From: Desulfococcus sp041737845
GTDB taxonomy: Bacteria > Desulfobacterota > Desulfobacteria > Desulfobacterales > Desulfococcaceae
Assembly (NCBI RefSeq): GCF_041737845.1
Contig: NZ_JBGSQX010000115.1
Coordinates: forward strand, 1-64,000
Length of the DNA stretch: 64,000 nt
Direction: 5' to 3'
This document shows, piece by piece, positions 34,395 to 42,602 of the stretch. Positions within the stretch are counted from its first letter, which is position 1. Every line of letters begins with the position of its first letter. Made by a program: the position numbers and the translations under genes. Below the pieces are notes generated by a model that was given only the letters and a program-made list of their open reading frames with translations, searched no databases and was not told where the DNA came from.

Positions 34395-34532
34395 ATGTTT
34401 GACGGGTGGAAATTTTTGGCCGGGTTGGGCATTTTTTTATTCAGCATGTTCATGGCGGAAGACTCCATCAAACTGCTGACCTGCCTTAGGCCAGGCTTCG
34501 ACACTTTTGCGAACCGAAAGAACCGAACATGA
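34395..34532 (+). pseudogene. Na/Pi-cotransporter N-terminal fragment
   Basis: 45 codons starting MFDGWKFLAGLGIFLFSMF, then MAEDSIKLL, which matches the first membrane helix of Na+/phosphate cotransporters. After about residue 28 the similarity ends and the frame stops. Its position after a psiE-like gene hints at a former phosphate-related cluster. Confidence 0.55.
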
Positions 34533-34623
34533 AAGAATTTGACAAACAGAGAGATGCCTCACTCGTCCAAGAGGGTTCAATCCGAAGGGAAAATCGTGTC
34601 CACCGCATCCTCGTTCGGGTACT

Positions 34624-34785
34624 GCTTTTGTTGAAGTGCAGGATATCGAAAGTTACGAACAAACGCAGGAGACGATGGCGCTCTTGAAAATCCTGGCGCT
34701 CGGCACCCGCCAGATCGAAGAGGGAAAGGTTCAACCCCCTGCCGATGTCATCAAGCACCTTCGAAACAGGCCGGAGTCCCGCTGA
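34624..34785 (+). pseudogene. Antitoxin C-terminal remnant (Phd/YefM-like)
   Basis: The frame ending at the TGA 34783-34785 encodes FVEVQDIESYEQTQETMALLKIL and a short tail, the pattern of the C-terminal half of Phd/YefM antitoxins (VLxSxxEYExLxETLxLL). No start codon precedes it in frame after the stop at 34540-34542 except an internal GTG. The upstream 30 codons in this frame (CPPHPRSG) look out of frame. The stop overlaps the toxin ATG as TGATG. Confidence 0.55.
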
Positions 34786-35111
34786 TGGTCTTCTCGATGC
34801 TGTTGACCGATGATGCGTCGCGTGACCTGGAGGATATTTATGATTCCATCGATCGGTGCGATGGACGGGGCAATGCGGATTACGTTCTCGATCGAATCGA
34901 AAAAGCGTTCAACAGCCTGTCTGAAAATCCTGAGCGCGGCGCCTTCCCGAAGGAATTGCTTGCCGTTGGAATGCGCGAGTTTCGCGAAATCTTCTTCAAG
35001 CCCTACCGAATGATTTACCGCATCATGGAAAATCATGTGTATGCACTCCTGATTGCCGATGGGCGTCGTGACATGCAGAAACTCCTGCAGCGGCGCCTGC
35101 TGCAGGCGTGA
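34785..35111 (+). CDS. ParE/RelE-family toxin
   Basis: 108 aa. The N-terminus TDDASRDLEDIYDSI, middle ERGAFPKELLAVGMREFREIFFKPYRMIYRI and end VYALLIADGRRDMQKLLQRRLLQA match the ParE/RelE fold (helical hairpin, then beta sheet with conserved Arg, and final helix). Family members poison gyrase (ParE) or cleave mRNA on ribosomes (RelE); this one has the RMIYRI/DGRRDMQ features usual in ParE-like proteins. Start codon overlaps the antitoxin stop. The partner antitoxin appears truncated, so the toxin is either harmless, silenced, or neutralised by another antitoxin. Confidence 0.8.
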   Translation: MVFSMLLTDDASRDLEDIYDSIDRCDGRGNADYVLDRIEKAFNSLSENPERGAFPKELLAVGMREFREIFFKPYRMIYRIMENHVYALLIADGRRDMQKLLQRRLLQA

Positions 35112-35199
35112 CCGATCCCATTGTCTATTCCGGGACACGGATCTTTCGTGATGCCTGCCTGCATGTTTCCAGGGCTCATTAAAAATTGCCGGCTAACAA

Positions 35200-36033
35200 T
35201 CAAATGATCCCCGAAAAATATAAACGAGCAGAAGACCAAACCCCCTTGAGCCTTCGCCAGAGCCGCTCCAGCACTGACGACTCCGTCGTTTCCCGGGGAT
35301 CGTACCCGTTTTCGAGGATCCGTTTCGCCCTTGCCTCCGGTGCCGGATGGCTTGACAGGAAAGAGTGGTCGTTGCCTGCGGCGGCCAGTTTGATCAGGGC
35401 GGAAACGGCGGGCTGCCGGTCGTGCCCTCTGTTCTCCAGGTACAGAACGCCGTAATCGTCCGCCTCCCGCTCCTCCTGCTGGGAGAACCGGGCGTTGAGC
35501 AGGGTCTCTGAAAAGGCGCCGACAGCGGATCTGGCGATGGCGCCGACTTCGTTTTGCTGCGAGGCGACCGCCTTCCGGACGGCGCTGCCGGCGTAGGCCA
35601 GCATGATCTTTTTCTTGATGTGCTTCGCCGTCACATGGCCCATTTCATGGCCGACGACAAAGAGCAGCTCGCGGTCGTCCAGCATATCCATCAACCCGCT
35701 GTAGATCCGGATGGTCCCGTCGGCCATGGCAAATGCGTTGACCTCGGGCGACAGATACACCTTGCAGTTGAACCCGTGACCCCCGTATTCCTCACCCCCG
35801 CCGATCAGCCGATGAAGCCGCCGCGCATGGGGATGGTCGGGAGGTGCCACGGAATGTTTCAGGTCCGATTGCCTCGCGACCTCCACGGCCAGGCGCTTGA
35901 CATCCTCATCCTTCAGGGTGGCGGCCCGGAGGGCATCCGCCCCGGCCTGGATCGCCATGCCGACATCCGTCTCCTCGCACCCGGTGATTAGCATGCAAAG
36001 GATTGCAAAAATTGATAACACCCTTTTGTTCAT
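35200..36033 (-). CDS. M48-family metalloprotease lipoprotein
   Basis: 277 aa. Lipoprotein signal with lipobox LITGC (Cys about residue 19). The M48 core has MADGTIRIYSGLMDML followed by the zinc motif VGHEMGHVTAKH (about 128-139) and the downstream EREADDYG third-ligand segment (about 187), with a C-terminal FLSSHPAPEARAKRI tail. Resembles LoiP/BepA-type outer-membrane-associated proteases involved in envelope quality control, but without TPRs. Single gene. A damaged copy of its 3' end lies at 42440-42580 on the same strand. Confidence 0.92.
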   Translation of the reverse strand: MNKRVLSIFAILCMLITGCEETDVGMAIQAGADALRAATLKDEDVKRLAVEVARQSDLKHSVAPPDHPHARRLHRLIGGGEEYGGHGFNCKVYLSPEVNAFAMADGTIRIYSGLMDMLDDRELLFVVGHEMGHVTAKHIKKKIMLAYAGSAVRKAVASQQNEVGAIARSAVGAFSETLLNARFSQQEEREADDYGVLYLENRGHDRQPAVSALIKLAAAGNDHSFLSSHPAPEARAKRILENGYDPRETTESSVLERLWRRLKGVWSSARLYFSGII

Positions 36034-36793
36034 ATCCTTCTCTCCATAGCAGCAGACAACTCAGGACTTTCGCATTAAAGAAAAGACAATGTCAACACTG
36101 CCATGGAGGCCCCGCATGAAAACAGCGAAACTTGCCCTGAAACATGGGGAACGGCGCAAAAACGCCATGAGCACCTTTCGTTCAGTCTGGTTATTTCATC
36201 GGGGGCGGGTCGGCTCGTAGATCGGGACCTTGCATTTCCGGGCGGCCTTCAAAAGGGAGGCGTTCTGTGTGGAGAGGGGCAGAACATGACGACCGAATTT
36301 TCGACGACGAACCGGGCAGGGATCAACGCCGTCCCTCCTCGATCATATCCGGTATCGAGAGGCCATTGAGGCGGTTGGTCTTTCGAAACCGCTTCAATGG
36401 GTCGATGATGTCGGATACGGGCGTCTTTTGTCGGACAGATGGACCAAAGCTTCGCAACATGAGGGTGTCGGCGCCTATCATCAACGGAGACGCCAAAAAT
36501 AATGGTATTGACATTTCGCCCGAAATAATTAGCTATTTATCCTACAAGCATCTTGATCCTACAACCACATTAAATCAACCAAGTTCACCGATGCGGCAGC
36601 GGGTTCATGCCTGTTGGCTCAATACAATTGGTCCCCGTCCTTCTGGAAATGACTGATTCGGCATCACCCTAGATCCAGACGCTGCCCTCGGACGCACCGC
36701 CTTGCTCGGCAACGCATTGAACGGCCGTATTTTAAACTGGAAATATTGCCGGATCAATGGAAACCGAACCCCACGCACATAAGGAGACCCGCC
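36034..36793. other. Intergenic region with possible gene debris
   Basis: No intact gene. A stretch at about 36335-36490 on the plus strand translates without stops to a coding-like sequence (DHIRYREAIEAVGLSKPLQW, then VDDVGYGRLLSDRW) ending in a stop near 36500. It has no start codon or ribosome site and I cannot name it. The right part is AT-richer and probably holds the promoter of the following operon; no clear -35/-10 pair stood out. Confidence 0.45.
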
Positions 36794-38137
36794 ATGACCG
36801 ATCGACTCAAACCCGGTCCATACCGGTTTATCCGCATGGATGACGGCATCGAGGTACCCTTTTATATCATCCCTTTCGACAAGCGGGGCATTTGCGACGG
36901 CCCGGAAACCCGCCGCCATCTGATCAACAGTGTGAAGGAAGGCGCCTACTCAGACATCTTCCTCTTCTCCCACGGCTGGAACAACGACTGGAGCGTGGCC
37001 ACCAAACGCTACGAAGACTTTCTCAAGGGCTACATGACCATGCGCCGCGCCCGCAACCTGCCCATGCCCTCCGGCTACCGCCCGCTGCTGGTGGGGATCT
37101 TCTGGCCGAGCACCGCCCTGGTTTTCGGCGAAAGCGAAACAGGACCGAAAATCGCCGCGGCCGACCCCGAGGCAATGGATGCAAGGGTCGCCGAGGAGCG
37201 CCGGGAAATCCGCGAACTGGCTGACGAACTGCCCGCCGACCAGGCCGGGCGCTTCTATGAACTGGTCCAGAAACCCGGCCTGTCCGAGCCCGAGGCCCTG
37301 GAACTGGCAAAAATCGCCAGGAGCTTCTATCACGAAACGGACGATGAGCTTCAGACAGGATCTCCCTTATCCGAAAAGGAGATCGTCTCCCTGTGGGCAG
37401 CCGCTTCTCCTGAGGCCGAAGCGGATCTGGAGGATTTTGGCACCACCGGCGGTGCTGCTTCTGAAGGCCCCCAGGCCGCGGGATTGGGCGACCTGTTTAA
37501 AAAACTCGATCCGCGCAACATCGTGCGGACCCTGACCGTCTACCAGATGAAAGACCGGGCCGGCACGGTGGGCGCCCGCGGGGTCGGGCCGCTGCTGCGG
37601 GAGCTGCTCGCCGCAGGCAGTTCGCGGCTGCACCTCATCGGACATTCCTACGGCGGCAAGGTGGTCCTCTCGGCCGCCGGCTTCGGCGACGACCTGCCCC
37701 GCAAGGTCGAATCGATGCTCCTGCTCCAGCCGGCGGTTTCCCACCTCTGCTTTGCCCAAAAAGTTCCCGGCACCGACCACCCCGGCGGCTACCGGGAAGC
37801 CCTCGCCCGGGTGAACAAACCGATCCTGACCACCTTCAGCGCCCATGACTTTCCCCTCACGAAAACCTTCCACCTCGCGCTGCGGCGAAAGGATGACCTG
37901 GGCGAGGCGAAAATCGCGGGAGTCGGAGATCCGCCCAGCAAATACGCCGCATTAGGCGGGTTCGGCCCGCGCGGTGCCGGAGAGGCGCTGATCGATATCC
38001 GGGACGCAGGGCAGCCGTATCAATGGCCGGCGGGCACGGAGATCATCGGCCTGCGCGGCACCCGGACCATCAAGGGACACGGCGACATCAGCAACGAATC
38101 GACCTGGTGGGCGCTCTATTCCCTGGCATCCCAATAA
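36794..38137 (+). CDS. Alpha/beta serine hydrolase, first gene of CHAT/caspase-like operon
   Basis: 447 aa; ATG at 36794 with AAGGAG seven bases upstream. An early strand DIFLFSHGWNNDW (oxyanion HGW) precedes a long helical insertion (~residues 115-240, acidic, rich in Ala/Glu). The nucleophile elbow is LIGHSYGGKVVLSA, Ser about residue 285. A likely catalytic His lies near the end in KGHGDISNESTWWAL (His about 429). No signal peptide, so cytoplasmic. Substrate unknown: lipase, esterase and peptidase are all possible. Its stop is only 11 bases from the start of the first CHAT-like gene. The HGWNNDW start and large lid suggest a toxic or effector-like hydrolase, which is inference from context. 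Confidence 0.82.
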   Translation: MTDRLKPGPYRFIRMDDGIEVPFYIIPFDKRGICDGPETRRHLINSVKEGAYSDIFLFSHGWNNDWSVATKRYEDFLKGYMTMRRARNLPMPSGYRPLLVGIFWPSTALVFGESETGPKIAAADPEAMDARVAEERREIRELADELPADQAGRFYELVQKPGLSEPEALELAKIARSFYHETDDELQTGSPLSEKEIVSLWAAASPEAEADLEDFGTTGGAASEGPQAAGLGDLFKKLDPRNIVRTLTVYQMKDRAGTVGARGVGPLLRELLAAGSSRLHLIGHSYGGKVVLSAAGFGDDLPRKVESMLLLQPAVSHLCFAQKVPGTDHPGGYREALARVNKPILTTFSAHDFPLTKTFHLALRRKDDLGEAKIAGVGDPPSKYAALGGFGPRGAGEALIDIRDAGQPYQWPAGTEIIGLRGTRTIKGHGDISNESTWWALYSLASQ

Positions 38138-38148
38138 GGAACCGGATC

Positions 38149-39573
38149 ATGGCGGAGATACTGAAACGGGAATATCATCTGCTGACGCTCAAGGTGAGTC
38201 TCAATACCGCGGAACGTCCAACCCGCGTGACCTTTGAACTCGAGGGCCGAATTGAGGGCGAATTTGACCGCATCGACGGATGGGAATTTTTCGCCGACGA
38301 GATGGGACTGCCGGAGCGCCTGGAGTTTCGCAAGACCCTCTACGGGGGATACGAATTCAGCCTTCCCGACGGCCTGCTGGACGCCCTGCGGTTGGCCGTC
38401 GCGGGCACGGCTCCCGAGGGGCGGCCCCTGTGGCTGCACCTGGTGAAGCCTTACGGCTATCTCGGCATGGTCCCCTGGGAGCGGCTGATGCAGCCGGCCC
38501 TCAAGGTTCCCATCCTCCGGCTTCCGGATTTTCTGGCCGATCCGCCCCGGGAAACGCCGTCAGTGCTGGATGCGGTCCTGTGCAGCAGTCTCCCTGCGGC
38601 AAAGGAATCGTTCATGGTCATGGACCACCTGACACAGATGGTTGAAAAGATCCTTTCCGCGGTGCCTCGCCGGACCACCATCCATATCTTCACCGATCGG
38701 GAGTGGTATCCTGCTCTTGAACATCGCATGCAGGAGATGGGCCTTCTCGGAGGGCCGGTAAAGCTCCATAACCCCGAAAACGCCGGGGCATACGCCGCTC
38801 CTGAAGCCACCTTGAAGGTCAACGACCGCCCGGGCAGGATCGAAAACCCCTGGCTGCTGTGGATTCGCGACGCCCTTGAAGGGCACAGCATCGATATTGC
38901 TCATTTTGTCTGTCACGGCTTCCTCTCGCGGGACCGGGGGGCCCTCGCCCTCTCGGAAACCCCGTTACGGAACGAGGACCGGAACACGGCAAGATTTGTG
39001 GGCGCCGCCGAACTGACCACCTTTCTGACCCAGACCGGCGCCTGGTCTGCGGCATTCAGCTCTCCCGAACAGAACTACTGCCAGATGGGCCTGCGGCAGA
39101 TCGCCGATGCCATTGCCCAGTTGCGGCCCGGCCCGGTCATCCACCACGAGATCCCCCTAGATTTCGACGGCGAGGCCCTGGCCGGGATTTACCGCTTTCT
39201 GTTCGGGCCGGCCCCTCAGCCCCCTCCGGCCAGCCCGGCGCTGTTCACCTACTGTCATCCGTCCCGGGTGACCGGAAAACCGAAGGCCCGCACCCTGGCC
39301 CGCGTTGCATTTCAACGGATCGTGGATGCCGCAAATGACGTGCCGTCTCACCCCCTCTTGAAAAAAATCTTTAAAGCAGATGAAAACGTGCCCTCCTGGA
39401 TCGCCGCCTCCCAGCGCTTCATCGAACAACAGAACCTGAATCTCCTCAAACTGACGCACGAAGCGGGGTCGGAAACGGGAAAGACCACCGAAGGGCTTCG
39501 GGAAACTTTGAAGCAGATTCAGGATGTTATTGCCAAGGTGGCCGACACCACCCGACGGGGAGACAAGCCATGA
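38149..39573 (+). CDS. CHAT-like protein lacking the catalytic cysteine
   Basis: 474 aa; ATG with AAGGA eight bases upstream. The N-terminal ~130 residues are a beta-rich region with GYLGMVPWERLMQPAL, the WE-containing entry typical of CHAT proteins. The His half of the CHAT dyad is present: IDIAHFVCHGFLSRDRGAL (His about residue 256). Where active members have a Cys after a hydrophobic strand (NxCxSG), this protein reads TGAWSAAFSSPEQNYC, with no cysteine in the expected spot. The C-terminus is a long charged helix (GLRETLKQIQDVIAKVADT). It overlaps the next gene, a CHAT protein with an intact dyad, by four bases. It may be an inactive partner or substrate-binding scaffold. Confidence 0.72.
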   Translation: MAEILKREYHLLTLKVSLNTAERPTRVTFELEGRIEGEFDRIDGWEFFADEMGLPERLEFRKTLYGGYEFSLPDGLLDALRLAVAGTAPEGRPLWLHLVKPYGYLGMVPWERLMQPALKVPILRLPDFLADPPRETPSVLDAVLCSSLPAAKESFMVMDHLTQMVEKILSAVPRRTTIHIFTDREWYPALEHRMQEMGLLGGPVKLHNPENAGAYAAPEATLKVNDRPGRIENPWLLWIRDALEGHSIDIAHFVCHGFLSRDRGALALSETPLRNEDRNTARFVGAAELTTFLTQTGAWSAAFSSPEQNYCQMGLRQIADAIAQLRPGPVIHHEIPLDFDGEALAGIYRFLFGPAPQPPPASPALFTYCHPSRVTGKPKARTLARVAFQRIVDAANDVPSHPLLKKIFKADENVPSWIAASQRFIEQQNLNLLKLTHEAGSETGKTTEGLRETLKQIQDVIAKVADTTRRGDKP

Positions 39574-40943
39574 GCAACCGAACCATCGTGGCCATTGAAC
39601 CGAGTTTCGACGCGGCGGCTAGCATCCGACTGATCAAGGCCCCGGCCAACTTCATCGGGGCCCTTATCCCCCAGCGTTTTGACTGCGATACGGCACAGAT
39701 GCCGGCATGGTCCCAGCCCAACGCCGTCACGGCTTACGGCCAAGAAATCTTCACCCGGCTCAAAACCCATCCGGCGATCCGTTCCGCGCTGGACACGGCG
39801 CTGCTTGCGCCCACCGGCCAGGTGCGTCCCCTGTATTTCAAGGTCGATGTCAACGATGCGGAAAGAATATGCTGGGAGACCCTGTGCGACGACCACGGGC
39901 AGTTTCTCGCCCTGGACCGTCGCTGGCCCATCGCCCGAATGGCCGATTCGGTAGCCGACCGGCAGTGGATCGAACCTGAGTTCAGCCCGCCGCTGAGGAT
40001 CCTGGCGTTCATTGCCGCCCTGGGAATCGACGGCCTGCCCGAGTGGGAATCGCTGCGAAAGGCCGTCGACAAGGGGCGGAAAGACGGCCTGCCGATCGAA
40101 GCAAAGATTTTCGTGGGCGAGAAGTTGCTGCTCGATGCCATTCGGAATGAAATCATGAACCAGGGATTAACCGGAGTGCAGGTCGACCCCTTGCCGGATC
40201 GAACCATGGAGATCGAGGAGGCACTGGAGGCGTTCGCCCCCCACATCGTCCACTTTTTCTGCCACGGTTCCACCGCCCATGGCGTTTCGGAGCTTGAGCT
40301 GGCCACCCTCCTCGACAATCTGCAGCAGAATGCGGCGGGGTCCATCCGCCTGGAGGTCGATCAGCTGGCCGGCATGCCCGGAATGGGGCGGGTCTGGATG
40401 GTGACCCTCAACTGCTGCGAGGGGGGCCGGCCCACCAGCGACCTTCATTCCATGGCCCACAGCCTGGTCGCCTCGGGCATTCCCGCGGCCGTGGGATCAC
40501 TGGAGCCGATCGACGCGGGGGATGCCCATGAATTCTGCGTCAGCTTCTATCCTGCGGTTTTTGACCGGTTGCAGAAGCAGCTCAAAACGATCCAATCCGG
40601 TCAGACAGTGGAGGTGGAGTGGGCGGAAACCCTGCGCCCCCCACGCACCGGCCTGTGTCAAAAACACCGGAACGACCCCGGCAATTTCCGCCAGTGGGCC
40701 CTGCCGGTACTCTACCTGCGCCCGGAACTCTTCCGGGTGAAGAAGGCAGACGGGGGGATCGATCCAAGAATCCTCGAACAGATGAAGGCCCGCGCCGAAA
40801 TGGTCGCCAAGGCCCTGCAATCGCTGCCCCCGGAAACACCCAAGGCGGCCCGCGATCAATTGCTGGCCATCCTGGCGGATCTTCCCGAAGCGCTGCGCCC
40901 GGACCGCAACGGCAATTTTTCCACCACCGGAGGATCCACATGA
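39570..40943 (+). CDS. CHAT-domain cysteine protease, intact dyad
   Basis: 457 aa, ATGA overlap with the gene before. An N-terminal domain (~1-130) contains DAERICWETLCDDHGQFLAL, the WE motif region. The catalytic domain follows: HIVHFFCHGSTAHGVSELEL (His about residue 232) and MVTLNCCEGGRPTSDLHS (Cys about 283), then LVASGIPAAVGSLEPIDAGDAHEF, the strand and loop that close the caspase-like sheet. This is the clan CD fold of CHAT proteases such as Csx29, separase and gasdermin-cleaving enzymes. The C-terminal ~80 residues are helical. Likely cytoplasmic and triggered by partner proteins; the target is unknown. Confidence 0.82.
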   Translation: MSNRTIVAIEPSFDAAASIRLIKAPANFIGALIPQRFDCDTAQMPAWSQPNAVTAYGQEIFTRLKTHPAIRSALDTALLAPTGQVRPLYFKVDVNDAERICWETLCDDHGQFLALDRRWPIARMADSVADRQWIEPEFSPPLRILAFIAALGIDGLPEWESLRKAVDKGRKDGLPIEAKIFVGEKLLLDAIRNEIMNQGLTGVQVDPLPDRTMEIEEALEAFAPHIVHFFCHGSTAHGVSELELATLLDNLQQNAAGSIRLEVDQLAGMPGMGRVWMVTLNCCEGGRPTSDLHSMAHSLVASGIPAAVGSLEPIDAGDAHEFCVSFYPAVFDRLQKQLKTIQSGQTVEVEWAETLRPPRTGLCQKHRNDPGNFRQWALPVLYLRPELFRVKKADGGIDPRILEQMKARAEMVAKALQSLPPETPKAARDQLLAILADLPEALRPDRNGNFSTTGGST

Positions 40944-42352
40944 GGAACAAGATGAACTGGCCGACGACCCTGACCATCAACGCCTGGACCGGCCCCCAAG
41001 GGCAGCCCAGCGCACCGCTCGATCCCCATCAGGCCGCTTCCTGGGCGGTCAAGGGAAAGCTGCAGGAGATTCCGCGGCTGCTCGCGGCCCCTGAACCCGC
41101 GGACCTCCGCGACTGGTTCGACGCGGCGGTCGGCTGGGGCCTCGTGCTCCCGGAGAACGAGGGGGTTTCCGAAAAAGACCGGGCCCTGGCCCTCGACGCC
41201 CCGGAGCCGATCCGGGAGTTGGTCGCGGCCCGCAACCAGGCGCCCGTGTTCCGGTACCGGAAAGATCTGAACAACCGGTTTCTGCGCCGCTATTATGTCG
41301 ACCATTCCCCCCGCGACATTGCCGTCAGCGGCTCACCGCGCGGCACGGGCGACCAGTGCCTCCCTCGTTACCTGCTCATCTACGGAACACCCGGGGAGGT
41401 TTCCTGGAGCCTGCAGTACGTCCTCAACAACGCCGCCTTTGTCGGCCGCATAGACCTCACGGGCGACGGACTCAAACGCTATATCGACGCGCTGCTGAAC
41501 AACTGGGCGGAGGCTGCATGCCGCCCCGAGCAGCCGGTCGTCTGGGCGGTGGACCACGGGCATCCCGACATCACCTGGCTGATGCGCGGGGCAATCGCAA
41601 CCCCGATTGCGAAAAAACTGGCCGAAGACAACCAGATCGGCGACAACCTGCGCTCCCTGGCCGGTGCCGACGCCACCTCCCAGTCCCTGTCCCGGACCCT
41701 CAAAGACCGCCGGCCGGCCCTGATCGTCACCACCAGCCACGGCATGACCGGCCCGCTCAACAACCCAACCCTCATGGCCCAACAGCTCGGCTGGCTGGTG
41801 GATCATGATTACGCCCTGTTAGACCCTGCTGCGCTGCTCAGCGAGTGGCAGCCCGACGGCGCCGTCTGGTATGCCCACGCCTGCTGCTCCGCCGGGAGCG
41901 ACGACCAGTCCGGTTACCTGGGGCTTGTCGCCGAAGGCTCCACGGTAGCGGAGACGCTCGCCGCCGTCGCCGGCCTCGGCGCCCGGGTCGCCCCCCTGCC
42001 CAGACTGCTGCTCGGTGCGGAAAAACCCCTTCGGGCCTTCATCGGCCAGGTCGAACCCACCTTCGACTGGACCCTGCGCCAGCCCGAAACCGGCCAGGTG
42101 CTGACCGCCTCCCTGCAAAACGCCGTGTATAACCGGATGCACCGAAAGCGCCCGGAACCGGTCGGACTGGCATTTGAGGAATGCTACCGACACGTGGGGG
42201 AGCTTCTGTCTCAATGGAATCAGGCCCTGCGCCAGGTCGCCCGGGGCATCGAAGGCGCCGAACTCGCCGCCCTTCGCACCCAGCTCACCGCCCTCGACCG
42301 TCAGAGCATGGTCATCCTGGGCGATCCCACCGCATGCCTGCCGCCGTTGTAG
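40940..42352 (+). CDS. Gingipain/caspase-like (clan CD) protein
   Basis: 470 aa; ATG overlaps the previous stop and has GGAGG six bases upstream. After ~190 N-terminal residues comes RYLLIYGTPGEVSWSLQYVL and AAFVGRIDLTGDGLKRYIDAL, which resemble the subdomain preceding the catalytic part of C25-like peptidases. The dyad is readable as VTTSHGMTG (His about 267) and WYAHACCSAGSDD (Cys about 315/316). It then has PLPRLLLGAEKPLRAFIGQVEP, the closing segment seen in bacterial caspase/gingipain homologues. No signal peptide, unlike secreted gingipains. It ends in TAG, directly followed in frame by a histidine-coding microsatellite. Fourth and last gene of the cassette. Confidence 0.75.
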   Translation: MRNKMNWPTTLTINAWTGPQGQPSAPLDPHQAASWAVKGKLQEIPRLLAAPEPADLRDWFDAAVGWGLVLPENEGVSEKDRALALDAPEPIRELVAARNQAPVFRYRKDLNNRFLRRYYVDHSPRDIAVSGSPRGTGDQCLPRYLLIYGTPGEVSWSLQYVLNNAAFVGRIDLTGDGLKRYIDALLNNWAEAACRPEQPVVWAVDHGHPDITWLMRGAIATPIAKKLAEDNQIGDNLRSLAGADATSQSLSRTLKDRRPALIVTTSHGMTGPLNNPTLMAQQLGWLVDHDYALLDPAALLSEWQPDGAVWYAHACCSAGSDDQSGYLGLVAEGSTVAETLAAVAGLGARVAPLPRLLLGAEKPLRAFIGQVEPTFDWTLRQPETGQVLTASLQNAVYNRMHRKRPEPVGLAFEECYRHVGELLSQWNQALRQVARGIEGAELAALRTQLTALDRQSMVILGDPTACLPPL

Positions 42353-42358
42353 TTTTCC

Positions 42359-42403
<45 letters not shown>

Positions 42404-42439
42404 GGAGCAGTGGACGCGGGGTCCAAACCCATACAAGCG

Positions 42440-42580
42440 ACCAAAAGCCCTTGAGCCGTCGCCAGAGCCGCTCCAGCGTTGACGATGTCGTCGTTTCCCG
42501 GGTTTTACTGGAAGGAGTGACCGCTGCCTGGGGCGGCCAGTTTGGACAGGACGGAAACGGCAGGCTGCAGGTCCAACGCC
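42440..42580 (-). pseudogene. Remnant of the 3' end of an M48 protease gene
   Basis: This stretch matches the 3' end of the M48 gene at about 35236-35420 (shared GCCAGAGCCGCTCCAGC and GTCGTTTCCCGGG) with some substitutions and a gap of about 60 bp corresponding to roughly 35298-35358. The encoded end TLERLWRRLKGFWS parallels VLERLWRRLKGVWS of the intact protein. The rest of the gene is missing. Confidence 0.8.
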
Positions 42581-42602
42581 ATGAAACAGAGAAGAGGTTC
42601 GC

